Shown here: positions 11,336-23,566 of the stretch, piece by piece | Numbering within the stretch: position 1 is the first letter of the stretch | Layout of the letters: every line of letters starts with the position of its first letter | Source of the DNA: Halichondria panicea | Lineage: Eukaryota; Porifera; Demospongiae; Suberitida; Halichondriidae | Assembly: GCF_963675165.1 (NCBI RefSeq) | Contig: NC_087385.1 | Span: 966,001-1,030,000 of the forward strand | Length of the DNA stretch: 64,000 bases | Direction of reading: 5' to 3' | Program-made: the position numbers and the translations under genes | The notes under the pieces: generated by a model | The model's input: the letters and a program-made list of their open reading frames with translations, nothing else | Told to the model about the DNA's origin: nothing | The model's database searches: none

Positions 11336-14300
11336 CTAGTTATTGACCACACCCTCGTACAAAGCCGCATTGGACTCATGTGCGTATTGGACGTGTGCGA
11401 GAGAGTTCTCAAAGTGTTTCTTGATCTGCTCGGCTTCCTCACCATCGAGAGCTTGCATCTCATCACGGATCTTGTCCACCAGCTGCTTGAGCAGGGGCGA
11501 GCCAATCTGGGCACACACACGGGGCAGACAATATAATTACCGTAAACACTTTTTGTTGCTAGGCTGGAGATTATAGAGATTATGGACAGCGGTAAATTCT
11601 TGTAGCATGCATAATCATAGTGGACAGTGGTACATGTACGTATTATGTACGCTCAAGAGTAGATAAGAGTATGCATGAAGTGGCCTGCTAACACAGGTCC
11701 AAACACATGCTATGGGGCCTATTAACCTGGCTGTATTATAGAGGGGGACCTGCTTGCACAATAGGGAAGTTTCACTTCACATGCTATGCTTTCAATAAAG
11801 AGGTGACCTGCTATATACAGGGTGAAACACATCCTACATTGTATGGGGACTTCATTATAATAGAGGGTAACCTGCTGACATACACCAAGGAACACAGCTC
11901 TCACCTGTGCTGCCTCCTTCTCATGGAAGTACATGTAGATGTTGAGTAGCTCTACAAGGAGCTGGACCTGCACACTCTTGTCCATGCACTGACTGGCAAT
12001 CCTCCCACTCTTCTTGAGACACTCTGCCACTCTCTTGCCATTCAGACACTGCATGGAGAGGTAAGTATTAGTAGTATGAAATCATGAACATTACACAGCT
12101 ATAAATGAACGACACATTCTGTGTCAGAAAACGAACTACATGTATATGTACAATACACCATTATGATAGAAGAATGATCATTACTACATGTACATGTACA
12201 TCATCTTTGTAGACTCTAGTAAACTGGAGGTACACTGTTACCACTACATGTCATTGAAGCTCTAAAAATTGAGTCCACACACAAGGCATAACTATTATCT
12301 ACCAGTTAACTAAAGCCCCCACTGACCTCTGTGACTGTTCCCTCGTTAGAGGTCCGCCCTGACCAGAACAAGTGAGCACAGGTGGCCACAGAGCGACACT
12401 GGTCTGGCTTCTTGAGTAACCGTGACGACGACATGGCGCAGTTGTTACGTAGTGTCTCGTGATTATCATCTCCCAAGCAAGTGAGTCGCTCAAAGGTTGC
12501 AATGATGAGTGCTATGGCTGTCTGTTGAGCACGTGTGTCTGTGATCTCCTCCTCGTACAGTGTGAACGCCTGTGAGTGTGTGTGGGTGGTGTGTGTGTGG
12601 GGGGGTTAACAAATGGATAAAAATGTACACATTTTAGTATTAGTGGTGGAACTCTTATAATAGAGCACTACAGTTGAACAGGCTTAACGACAGGATTCTA
12701 TCGCTGTGATGTACATTGAAGGTGAAGGCTTTATTCTACCCATGATATTCCTCTAGAACCATGACCTCAAGCCCCGCCTACCTGGCTGATAAACTCGTAT
12801 GTAACAGTCTCTGATGCAATCTGGTCAGCAGTGAGTGCTCCCTGTAGGAAGAGACGCAGAGAGAGCTCTGGCTTGACCTTGGTGAGGGCGTTGATGGTCT
12901 GAAGACAAAACTGGAAGATACGTTCACACTTCTTCTCCCAACGAGCGTCCTGTGTGTGGGGTGGGGTGTGTGTGTGTGGGAGGGGTTGTGGTGGTGGTGG
13001 GTGTAGGCAAAATATGTATAAATTAATGTATATGCCCATAGGAGTTTGCTGAGGAAAAGGCAATTCTGCACATCCTACCATCACTACAGCTTTACCTCAT
13101 CCTTGAGAGTGGAGTAGTTGATGACCAGCTTGTAGGCAGCAAACACTAGTGGGGGCAGAGTGTAGCCAATCCTCTCGTCTCCTCCAGTGCCAAAGTGCTT
13201 GCGCGCTGCATTCAGAATCTGCACAGACCACAGTCAATATAGGGGTCACACAGTTACATAATACGTTAAGCATATTGAAGTCTTAACAATAGTTTCTAGT
13301 ACTAACAGAAGCTACTATATAGCCCATGTCTAGTGTGGTAACTGCATACATAGGTCATCTTCTATAATACATAGTCACTGTGCCCCAAGGGTGACCTCTA
13401 TAAACAGGCTTTTTGTGTACCCTGTCGAACATTGTAGTATAGGAGTTAACGTTCCTACCATGTATTGCTGATCTGCTGAGCTGGCCTTAAGGAGGTGGAC
13501 CATCCGTCCCATCACCCATTGTTCTTCCGCAAAGTCCTCAGGGTCACGCTGAGTGGGCGTGTGTGTGTGTGAGGAATGTGGGGAGAATATGACATGTATA
13601 TGTACATGTACTATTATACTGAAGCTAATATGGAAAATAGACATCTGTAAATAGTACATCACTGTAAGTGGTAAATATACACATACACATGTACAAAACA
13701 GTGTGGTAATAAAAGTGGCATCTCTAGTAGAGAGCCTGCAGTTATGAGTTTTTACACTACGGCCCCCTACAGTGCCCCCCCCCCCCACACACACCCTACA
13801 GTGCCCCCCTCACATACACACACCCTACAGTGCCCCCCCCACACACACACCCCACAGTGCCCTCCCCCACACACACACCCTACCGTGCCCCCCCCCCACA
13901 CACACACACCCCACAGTGCCCCCCCACACACACACCCCACAGTGCCCTCCCCCACACACACACCCTACCGTGCCCCCCCACACACACACACACCCCACAG
14001 TGCCCCCCCCCACACACACCCCACAGTGCCCCCCCACACACACACCCCACAGTGCCCCCCACACACACTCACTCTGCCCTTGTCCCCCTCGTCTGGCTGG
14101 TCCTTGAGCAGAGGAGAGAGCAGTTTAAACATCGCCTCAGCCTGTACAAAGAATACAGTATGGGGGAGAAATCAAATACTGGAAAATAGAGCTATAAAAT
14201 TTAATAGCTAAATTATTCAATAATTCTGGGCATTCCGTGTTGCTAGGTACAAGGCTTACATCATCTGCTGTAGTGATGTTAGCCTCATTGTCCACGATCT

Positions 14301-17300
14301 TCTGCACTAGGTAAGAGGCTAAGATCTTCCTGCCATTGAAGTCAAAAGTCTCTATGAGTCTCGGGTAGTGGCTCAGTTGGAGGATTGTCAGTGAATCATC
14401 GTATGAGTCTAAGGGGACCTTCATCAGGCGAATGAGTTCTCGTCCTATCGACTGGTTGCTGTCGATTCTGCAGTGGAGCATAGTGACATATAATCTGTGT
14501 ATATATGCTGCCAGGAGTGCACTCCTGATGCTGCACAATAGGAGTATTCATCTGTTTCTATACATGGCACATGGACTGTGTTTAGTTGTACTTGCAGCAT
14601 GTGCACACATGTACCCATTGACTTTGTACTCTGTATTATTTCCTGTCATCAAGAATTAAACACACCCGGCCATCCACCCCTCTCCTTTTACACACCCCCA
14701 CCCACTCACGAGGCAGCCTCCCTCTACACACCCTCACACTAACCCCCACCCACTCACAGGGCAGCCTCCCTCTACACACCCTCACACTAACCCCCACCCA
14801 CTCACGGGGCAGCCTCTCTCTTGGTGATAACGTTGAGTGTGCACTCGAGAGCTTTGTCCACATAGTCAATACGATCAGAGTAGCACTTGAGAGCAAGGTT
14901 CACTAGGGACGTGTACAAGGCAGTCACATCGTCCAATGGCATTTCAGGACGGCTCTGAGGAAACAAAACTATGAGCAACAGTACAGACAGGCACAATATT
15001 GCAAGCATATAATTATATCTACGTGAAAAGTCACCGGAACTATTGCTTCACTTTTTCTGAATTACCACTCTGTGTGTTGACGCTGTGTATTAATTTTGTT
15101 GCATATGCGCATGTGTGTATATATTTAATTAATCTACATGTATATGTAATGCATAATAATTATAGGCTATACCTACTCTTGGCTATAATTAAAATACACA
15201 ATACAAATTAGTGGTTTTTGACCTCTCGTGACTACAATAATTATGCCTCGAGGGATACGGTAAAGGTGACTGTGTGTGTGTGTGTGTGTGTATTCCAGCC
15301 GTAACTGCTCAACAGTTGTAATGCGACGAAAAGTAACAGCTTCTAGCCACGTTCTCGATATGTTAACTAAAGCTTTTTTCTTGAGTTATAGCTAATTTGA
15401 CTTACAGTTGTCACTGTTGCAGTCTCCTCAGAATCGGGTGTAGCATCATCTCTTCACACAAAGGTTCTAAGCAACTTATGAGTTAGCCCTCACTAAGCGT
15501 TAACTGTTTAGTAGCGAATCAAAATCCAAGAGAAAGTGGCTAGAAGCCGTTAGTTTTCGTCGTATTGCAACCATTAAGCTGGAACACACACACAGTCAGC
15601 TTTACCGTATCCCTCGTGGCATAATGATGAACTTTATGTCAAGTAAAATGTAGTGTGTTATTTAAAGGTCACCTTGTATGTACCCATAGCTATGCACTCA
15701 CTTGTATAACGAGGGACACTTCCTGTGAGAAGATATCAAACAGTTGTATGTCATTGGGGATTCCCCCTGTGTCCGAGCGGTGTGCAAAATTGGCCAATCG
15801 GTCAATTAGAGCAATAATGATGTTCTTGACGTTGACAGACTCCTGCACATCTGCACATGACTTTAGAAACTGGTTGAGTGTGGCCAGGTGGAACTCATCA
15901 GGAAACACCTACATGTATATATATATAATTGGGAGAACACAGAACACATAAAGATGTAAGACTTATACTGACCAAAGCCTGTCTTACTACAGCGTAGTAG
16001 AATCAATAATTCTTATGCTTTTAAGACCGTAGCTCCTGCTATTACAGCTAGTTAGCAAAATGATCTCCATACATGTGTGTACAGAGTACCCCTAGCTACA
16101 TGTACTAGGAACTAGTGACAGTCTATCCACAGGTTAAACATTGGCTGTAGGAATCATTACGGTTATTTATTTTGACTGACAATGTGGAACTATATAACTT
16201 GATTTCAGAAACTCCAATTCTAGTTCCACCAAAAATACACGTATGTACCTGTATGACACACTCCATGAGGTACTCCTGTGCAATAGCATCCCGGCACTTG
16301 ATGACCTGCTCCAGGAGGTTGGGCAGAATGTCTTTCTGATAGTAGCTCGAGTCTACACTCTCCAACTGGGACAGACGTACGAGGTTTGTACCCACGAGGA
16401 TACGCAGCTCCAGTCGTTCCTTCTCCCTCCTCTCCTTCTCTCGTGTGTGGCCCTGGTGTTGCATACGGACCCAGAGTTTGTTCATCTCGGCAAAGTTGTG
16501 GAGGACAAATGTGATGGAGTCTTCGATAGATCCGTCCTTCTCACTGTGTGTGTTAAGAGAGGTGATATGTGAACAGCTATAGTACATGGAAGTGTATTGT
16601 GATACACGTACAATGTATGAAAAGTAGCTATTTAACATTGGATTGCACGTACATGTATACAGTATCAGGTTAGGGTTTGTAAAAACAGCACACTCTGTCC
16701 ACACTATAGAAGCTATGGACACCAGCAGTAATGGGCCACCTGGGCCTAGTAACAACTAGAGAGTGAGTGCTTCCATCAATGAGAAAGCAACAACCACACC
16801 TCAATGTCTAACATGACTCACTCTGCAGTGGAGGTGTCTGGAATGTGGTTCTTGGTGCACTGGAGGAGGTAGTTACGCAGGAACAGTCCTCTCAGTGGAT
16901 GCTGAACACCACGACACATTTCAACCAAGTCCTTGAGGATGTCTCGCCGAGAGCCCTCCTTAGCTTTGATGTACACTGTACCCACGGTGACCAACAAGTA
17001 CCTGTGTGTTGAATATATAAAGAGCATGGCTATGAATAAATGAATATTAGGCATTCCGAAGAGTTGAATAAAATTAATGCCCATATTAACAACTTTCTGC
17101 ATCATCAACATCACACAATCAGATTGTAAATCTTAGGAAGGGAACAATAGCTGGAGTATGAAATGTAACCACAGAGACAGAGTAAGTGATTGCACTAACA
17201 ACCTTGCTACTCACATTCTTGGGACGATGTTACCGGCGTATTGGACCAGTTCGTAGAGGTCAGAGAGTTTCCTCCCTTTCTCAAATTCTTCCAAAAGGTG

Positions 17301-18075
17301 CTGCTCCAGATGAGAGAGCTCATCACTGATGCTCATGTCTGGTGGGGAGGGGGTCAAGGCAACAACATACATTCAGTACTTACAACCTAACCCTAACCCT
17401 CACCCTAACCTAAGGAGGAAAAAACTGAATTTGGATTTGTTTTGCTAAAGTTAGCTGCGCATGGTCGTACTGGTACCAAGGTCAAATAGGCCGAAAATGT
17501 CAACCTCCCACTACATATAAAGACATACTGTCTCATTAAATACTGTCTCATTAAATAAATGATACACACACACGCACACCCACCCCCCCCCACACACACG
17601 CACACACCCACCCACACACACAGTGGATACAAAGCTCATAGTAGCTCTTGGGTGTGAGCAGTGAGGTACGTAGCTCTCCCAACATGGTGGAGGCATGCTT
17701 GAGCGCATCCATCAGCTGGTTATTGTCCTGCAGGGGAGGATAATGTTGATGATGGTAGCCCTGTGGTACTAAAGGGCTAGTTAAGTCAGCGTAAGCTTAA
17801 TTAGGATATCATTTATATTATTACAGTAATGCGACACCATGAGCTGCTTACAAGAGAAGTCTTCATGTTGAAGGAATTGGTCTTGACTTGCTGTATAGCT
17901 GAGGTGAGAAGCTTGTCCTGGTCCTCTAGGGACACAGCAGGTGGACCCTTTGACTGCAGGTAAAGATACATGTCAGAACAATGTTTTGCAATAATTATGT
18001 GTGTGTGTGTGACTGGGAATTTGCGTGTAAAACTGATTGCTTAGGAGTATGTATATCTTGTGTAGCACTCACCAT
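11336..18075 (-). CDS. VPS35: VPS35, retromer core subunit
   Basis: Complete gene of about 780 aa in roughly 16 coding exons. VPS35 is the alpha-solenoid scaffold of retromer, which retrieves cargo from endosomes. The first coding exon is only the ATG (18073-18075); the next (about 17850-17955) gives [16 protein letters not shown]. Further exons lie near 17640-17730 ([18 protein letters not shown]), 17215-17340 ([16 protein letters not shown]), 16822-17003, 16255-16545, 15700-15910, 14812-14955, 14255-14465, 14075-14140, 13460-13550, 13095-13220, 12780-12950, 12325-12570, 11905-12058 and 11336-11510. The highly conserved VPS26-binding region [18 protein letters not shown] is present near 16900. 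The stop is at 11336-11338 after [14 protein letters not shown]. Exon ends other than the first and last are approximate. Introns contain several minisatellites and a foldback element. Confidence 0.93.
13770..14072. repeat. Minisatellite in a VPS35 intron
   Basis: About eleven units of a 25-30 bp pattern (CACAGTGCCCCCC followed by a CACACACA stretch) lie between two coding exons. On the VPS35 strand they read as GT-rich sequence directly downstream of the 5' splice site near 14073. Confidence 0.8.
14690..14816. repeat. Minisatellite in a VPS35 intron, three units
   Basis: A unit of about 50 bp containing GGGCAGCCTCCCTCTACACA and CCCCCACCCACTCAC is repeated three times up to the coding exon at about 14812-14955. 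The last unit overlaps the exon edge (GGCAGCCTCTCTCTTGG), so the array seems to have grown from the exon-intron junction. Confidence 0.65.
15241..15624. mobile_element. Foldback / MITE element in a VPS35 intron
   Basis: Two arms of about 115-130 bp are inverted copies of each other. The left arm starts TTATGCCTCGAGGGATACGG; the right ends CCGTATCCCTCGTGGCATAA. Both arms continue through a TG/CA tract, then 'gtaatgcgacgaaaa' against 'ttttcgtcgtattgca', and finally GTTAAC. There is no coding potential. A target-site duplication is not certain. Confidence 0.75.
17386..17412. repeat. Interstitial telomere-like repeat
   Basis: A few CCCTAA units occur inside a VPS35 intron. Similar short TTAGGG runs occur at 25053-25072 and near 39438-39453. 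All are too short to mean more than replication slippage or double-strand-break repair. Confidence 0.5.
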
Positions 18076-18277
18076 GTTTGCTTCTTCTAGTAATCAAGTT
18101 ATAAGCCCCTAAAAAGCGAGATAATAAGCGTAGCTTGCTGTACAAAATCACTTCTTTGTTGCTTCCATGTCACGTGTTGTACGAATAAGGGGCGGGTCCC
18201 AACTTAGGGAATTCCCCTGGAAAAGGAGGTGGGGCTGCTTACCATAGTAACTGTGAATAGTGAATAAATTAATCAAG
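18076..18277. promoter_or_regulatory. Bidirectional promoter, VPS35 / coiled-coil gene
   Basis: Only about 200 bp separate the two start codons. The gap contains a GTCACGTG E-box-like site near 18170 and a short GC-richer stretch (GGGGCGGG) near 18190. No TATA box is evident. Confidence 0.5.
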
Positions 18278-19995
18278 ATGGCCTGCTCTTTGCAGCAACC
18301 TCCCTCCGGTCCTAGCTTGCTAACCATCTATTCGACAGTTGTACCTTTCACAAACTACTCGCAATGGGAGAGGACTCCTCACAAATCTCCTGAAGTGGTC
18401 AAGTCAGTGTCTGGTAGAGTAAGAGCCAAGCCTAAGGTGTTACAAGATCTTGTGGCTAGTGGCATTAAAAAGACCACATACAGACACAGTGGATTCACTC
18501 CAAATGCTCGTGAGAGTACGATCGTTATCAGGAGTCGAACTCAAGATGTCGGGAAGAGGGTTGGAACTGGATATGGATCGAGGGGTCAACTGGAGTCCGC
18601 AGCAGCTAGGTTGAGACTGTTGAAAGTAAGTTTAATATTTACGACGTTTGCTCATAGCTTTATATAAATTTTTACAGATGCGGATTGCAACCAAGAAGGT
18701 TTCTGTGGAAGATGTTCAACATCACAAGGAGGAGCTTTTCTCAGCAAATCTCTGTTTAATGCAAAGGATCCAAAATTCTGAAAGCAGCATCGTAAGCAAA
18801 ATTTATTGAGCTTAAATATTTTTATGTACTTCTATTCACAGCATACTGACGTGGATAAAATGTTGGAGAGATACACCAATTTCAAGGTAAAGTAAAAAAA
18901 TTGACTGTGATTGATCTCACCAGGAGCACGTGATGAGATGGAGCGTCTTACTACGAGGATTTGATATCGTCCTTCTATGTACAAACATTGCCATATAATT
19001 ATAGTTATGTCAAACCGCTAAGTGTTGCTAACATTAGATCAAACACACATTATCAGCCGCACATGTACAGAGCAGTTAGCACATTACAAACAAGGAAATG
19101 TGGCTAGACGATTTAAGCAATATGTAAAACGCTCCATCTCCTCATGTGCTGATCTTACTAATATTATTATTCTCCTAAATTCATCTAATTATAGGGTGCC
19201 ATTTCCAAATTGCAAACAAAAGCCGGAGAAGAGATAGAAAAAGCCAAAGAAGAACTGGAAATGACAAGATCCACTCTCGAAGAAAGCATTTCTGAACTAC
19301 GAAGAACAGTTAGTAATACTGAAAGAATCGTACGGAAGAAATCACGAGAGTTGAATGTGCTCCTGAATTACAAAGAAACTGAATTTCCAGTCAAATTAGT
19401 GAAAATTGATCAACTCAAGGAGCAGTGTGAGCTGTTGAATGAAGACAATGAAGCTGACCTAGTGGAGGTGGAGCTAATGATTGCTGAGGAGTGGGAAAAG
19501 TGTGGTCAGATTATGGACAGTGTGAGGAGAGACCTGGAGACTAAAGCTACTCAGGTTACTTCGGTGTACATGTAGCTAGTAATCAACATACTGATATTAG
19601 GATGGTAAAGATGGGTATGGATCGAGTGATGATTATGTTATTTGACATTTCCCCACCACTATATATAGGCATCACTAGTGACCATGAAGAGAAGTACCCA
19701 GGAAAAAGCTATTCAGAACAAAATAATGGAGAAGGTAATTTTTCCATAATGCTGTTATTATTATGTACTAGCTATATACTTTCACTCCCATTAGGAATTG
19801 CTTATACACGAAGAGAAGCGCTATGAGCTAGAGGGAGTGATTACTACTCTAAAGTCGAACATTAGATGGCTCTCGGAAGAATTGGAGAAAATATATCAAT
19901 TAAGACACAAACCTTCAATTGCTGTACTCGGCAAATGTTTACCAAACACTGAACTCCAGTTTGATTTTCCTAGACGACAAAAATGCCCGTTGTGA
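18278..19995 (+). CDS. Coiled-coil protein, C20orf96-like (DUF4618)
   Basis: Exons 18278-18625, 18678-18791, 18842-18886, 19195-19554, 19669-19734 and 19795-19995 all join in phase 0 and give 377 aa. The N-terminal 116 residues are Ser/Thr/basic; residues from about 170 to 355 form long heptad-rich coiled coil (EEIEKAKEELEMTR and onwards). The spacing of NYKETEFPVKLVKIDQL followed by a Glu-rich helix, and the ending KCLPNTELQFDFPRR, resembles the human uncharacterised protein C20orf96. That assignment is from memory of the family and moderate at best; molecular function is unknown. Exon 3 is only 45 nt. Intron 3 contains a MITE-like element. The donor of exon 4 (GTTACT) is weak. Confidence 0.7.
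18925..19150. mobile_element. Small MITE in intron 3 of the coiled-coil gene
   Basis: Terminal inverted repeats of about 27 bp: the left arm AGCACGTGATGAGATGGAGC matches the inverted right arm AGCACATGAGGAGATGGAGC and continues to (C/T)TTAC. Element length is 226 bp and it is non-coding. Confidence 0.65.
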
Positions 19996-20129
19996 ATTAG
20001 TAATTATTGTTCTTGTCAAAGTAAAAAAACAATTTTTTGCTAATTTATTATGCTCAATGACAAAAAAATTGCATATTTGATGCATAAAAAAGCAATCACA
20101 TGTACAGGAACTATAATTATAATTAATTG

Positions 20130-21753
20130 CTAAGATTTAGTTTTCTTGTTCTTGCTCCTCTTACGCTTCCTAGGAGGTGTGATTGCTATTTCAAAACTAA
20201 CTGGTGCTTTGGCCGAAATGCCTTCACTACTAACAGAGTCTTTTGTATCCAGTGGTAAGTCACTCTCCTCTCCGCTGGTTAGGTGCAGTGAGTCGAGGCT
20301 GAGACCAAGATCACTCGTCACATTTAGATTGTCAGCTTTAGAATCGTCACTATCACTTAGTGAATCTACACAGAGCTTTGCTACACTTATCAATGGCTTC
20401 TGGTCGTTTTCAATCGCAGACTCTCGTCCAGTTTTTTGGGGAAGAAATGCTCTTGGGACTTTTGGTGGAGGGTTCTCGGTATCATTCTTGTTATTAGAGG
20501 GAGCCACTTTGGACTGTTTCTCTGGTTGTTTTAGCTGCATGGCAGACTTGGACTTATGAATAGCAGTATGAATATATTGCACTTTAGCCGAAGAAAGGTG
20601 ACTACTTAATAAATTGGAAGTGGAAGATTTTCGAAGTTTTGTCGAAGCAGACGATGGAACTCCTCGAGCACTTGTAGGTCTGCTTGTAGGTCTGCTTGTA
20701 GATGAAACTTTAGTAGACTTGGATGGATTCAGACTCCTAGCACTTGAAGGTCTAGTCAATGATGACTGTTTCTTGCTCTTATACCATTCTTCTTGCTTGA
20801 TAGTGTTTGCTTCATGTTGAGCTATTTCTGCTAGCCGTTCTTCAAATGATGAGTCTCCTTTTATTTTCAGTGGGTCCGGGTAGGGATAAGCGAGTGTGGA
20901 GGAGTGTGGGGGGCATTTCGGGACAGGGGGAGTTAATCTGTATAATTATTCATAATAAGAGAATGTAGAATGAATACACTGAACATTAAAATTCAATTTT
21001 TTGGCATACATACCTCTCCTTCTGGGGTGGTCTTGGTTGAATTGTCATTGACGCTGTAGTTGCAATGAAGTGAGGAGAACTGTGGGTCGACTCCTGAGGA
21101 AGAATTATTTCAACAAACCTTATGCATGTGTACCATATAATTACCTTCTTACTGGCCGTTTTGAAGTCTTGTTTTAACTGCAATCTTGATTGAGCACTAG
21201 TAGGACGAGAGGGCAACTGCAATGGAAGTGCATGCATGATTATAATAGCCGGCACTACGTTGACAATTTCTATTTCTTCAACTCACTGAAGGTGGTCCAG
21301 GGAGGATTGCTGCTGGATCAATGCGAGCCTTAGTTCGATAACTGGTCTCTGGTCGCTTCAACTGGCAAGCCCTCCACCTCACAGCTCTATTAGTATGAAC
21401 AGGTATTCTAGTTTTCAGGCCATTTATATTTGTATTCATCGTCAGTAAAAATTCTGGAACACATGGCCTATAGCCGTCAGCGACTATGTTCATAGCTACA
21501 TGCAGAGTTGTTACACATGAATGGGATATAGCTATAATAGAGATCTCACATAGTGGGCTTTGCAAATTAATGTTCACAGCTTTTTTTTGAATTTGTGGCT
21601 GATAATTGGTGTGAGCTTTAGTTACAGAGAGGCGCTAATAATATAATTGTTATGGGTGTCTCACCTGTAATGCTCCAATTGCTGGAGGGGGTACACACCT
21701 AGCCTGGGGCCATTGTGACAGTAGACTGCATGGCTGTACGCGTAGGAAGCCAT
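20130..21753 (-). CDS. Unrecognised basic, Ser/Pro-rich protein
   Basis: Five exons join in consistent phases: 21665-21753, 21287-21407, 21145-21216, 21014-21093 and 20130-20937, giving 389 aa. The start MASYAYSHAVYCHNGPRLGV is a good ATG in a short first exon. The middle contains PETSYRTKARIDPAAILPGP and a repeated RPTSA motif (LPSRPTSAQSR, TSRPTSARGVP, TRPSSARS). The large last exon is low-complexity with an acidic Ser/Asp stretch and a very basic end (PPRKRKRSKNKKTKS) that looks like a nuclear localisation signal. I do not recognise the family. The RPTSA repeats and basic charge would suit a microtubule- or nucleic-acid-associated protein, but that is a guess. The second-exon acceptor could also be 15 bases further in, still in frame. 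It converges on the coiled-coil gene, with the stops 134 bp apart. Confidence 0.75.
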
Positions 21754-21945
21754 TCAAGGGCTCGTAATTAATTGGCAGCGCTTGTATTGTGTGGTCAATA
21801 ATGTTGCTGTGGTTTTATTTTATAGGTGGTGCGGCACAAATTAAGTGTATTCATCATTATTGTGGTGGATTTGTTTGCCATCTTGTTGCTAGGCCGCAAT
21901 AATTAGAATCATAATTATGGTGCTCTCTAAATAGAAAAGAAAGCG
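21754..21945. promoter_or_regulatory. Bidirectional promoter, unknown gene / NDUFS6
   Basis: About 190 bp lie between the opposed start codons. The sequence is AT-rich and contains CCATCTTGTTG (YY1-like CCAT core) near 21878. No TATA box is obvious at either start. Confidence 0.45.
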
Positions 21946-23370
21946 ATGGCACTCAACAGAATCGGTGGGGCTCTGAGAAGAAACCTGACTCGCCCAGTCT
22001 GGAGTGGTGGCCTACAAAGCAGATGTGTAACTCTATCAGCCAGGGTTTTCAACACAGAGAAAGTCACTCATACTGGACAGGTATGTAGTGTAGAGTATTA
22101 TATCTGAATATAAAAGCTGCGTTGCAACACAAATAATTATAATTGTAATTATAATTGAGACAATGTATGATAAACAAAATAGGTGAATGTCTAAGTGGCG
22201 TATATATTTGAGTGACAATTTAAAAATCAGACATTTACGGTACCTGTAGTAGCCTATAATTATACTTAGCTTGTTAGTATTAATGGTATAAGTGATTGTA
22301 GAGTGAGAAACAGTTCCGTTGGTACATACACTGTGTGGAGATCCCCTGTACGTACATGTATGTGTGTACACAGCACTGCAAGCCTAATGATTCCTCTACA
22401 CCTAGATTAGATATAGCATGAGACCAATGTATGGAATATACAAGCATAAGTCTCAGGCATAAGTCTGAGGACCAGTTGCCTGTATATTGCATACAACACG
22501 AGGATTCTCATGCTATAATTATGTGTTGTATATCACAATGACTAAATTATGCCTCGAGACTACGTGACCATGTAATACAGTATGACGTTGTCAAGGTTAT
22601 AAGCATGTTATAAAAATCATACAGTCTCATCTGTGTTATAACATGGTTGCATAGCATCGAGGCATGCTTTGGTAAGGGGTCATCGTGATATAAAACACAT
22701 TATAGAGATGAGAATCCTCTTGTTCTATGCAATTACAAGCAACTCACCCTCGGGACTTGGTCTCATATCTATTACATACGCTTATAACGGTTGTTTTATA
22801 ATTTTACAGAAATGGGATGAGTCAGACTATAGGCAAGTGCGGTTCACAGATCGAACAAAATTGGTGAGTCTTCCACACACACGTACGTGTGCAAGGTTGA
22901 GCTTTAGTACAAGCCCTAACTTGTGTTCTGGCTTGCAACCTCTGGTGATGGGAAAACCCCCTGACTGAGGTCCAGCTTGTAACTTTACAATCTTTTGTAC
23001 ATGGTACGAGGTGTTTTGTAAGGGGAATCCCCTAGAAGAAGTCCATCTTGTGTGTAAATGAATGGTAAAAGCTTTTAGCATGAACTGTAAGTACAATTAT
23101 AGCTGCTATTATAATTATGTACTCACTATAATTTTTGGAATTTTGCAGGTCAATGAGCAGTTTGCCATTAATCTGCTCGCCGAGGAGCCAGTGGTGGTCA
23201 TCAAAGGTACCCACACGTGGTGTGATGGTGGGAAAGGTGCTCTGGGTCACCCTAAAGTCTACATCAACCTGGACAAGCCGGAGATCAATGACTGTGGATA
23301 TTGCGGCAAGAGATTTGTCGCTGAAGCTTCAAAAGAACATTTCAAAGCAGAAACTCTTATTTATGAATAG
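21946..23370 (+). CDS. NDUFS6: NDUFS6, mitochondrial complex I zinc-binding subunit
   Basis: Exons 21946-22080, 22810-22863 and 23149-23370 give 136 aa, all introns in phase 0. The first 45 residues are Arg/Ser-rich without acidic residues until the end, like a mitochondrial presequence, and end THTGQ as in other NDUFS6 proteins. The core is [43 protein letters not shown] and CGYCGKRF. The zinc ligands of the family (C...H...C..C) are all present. The subunit sits in the N-module/Q-module interface of NADH:ubiquinone oxidoreductase and is needed late in assembly. Intron 1 carries a foldback element. Confidence 0.95.
22500..22719. mobile_element. Foldback element in NDUFS6 intron 1
   Basis: Outer arms GAGGATTCTCATGC...TATATCACAATGAC and the inverted GAGGATTCTCATCTC...TATATCACGATGAC face each other, and inside them ATGCCTCGAGACTA...ACCATGT faces ATGCCTCGATGCTA...ACCATGT. 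The element is non-coding and about 220 bp. The ATGCCTCGA word also starts the VPS35-intron element, but I cannot say they are related. Confidence 0.6.
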
Positions 23371-23566
23371 TGAACACTTGTATACTACAGTTTGTTACCT
23401 TATCCAGTTTGTGGTGGGTGTTTGTTAGAATGCTCATTATCTAATAATTATTGTGGCTGATATCGATATCAATTAATTGATGAGCTGTCAAAGACACGCT
23501 GGACGCCAAGTTGACTACATGTAGCTGCTATAAACCTCTCTCTCGTTGCGTTCGACCTCTATAGAC

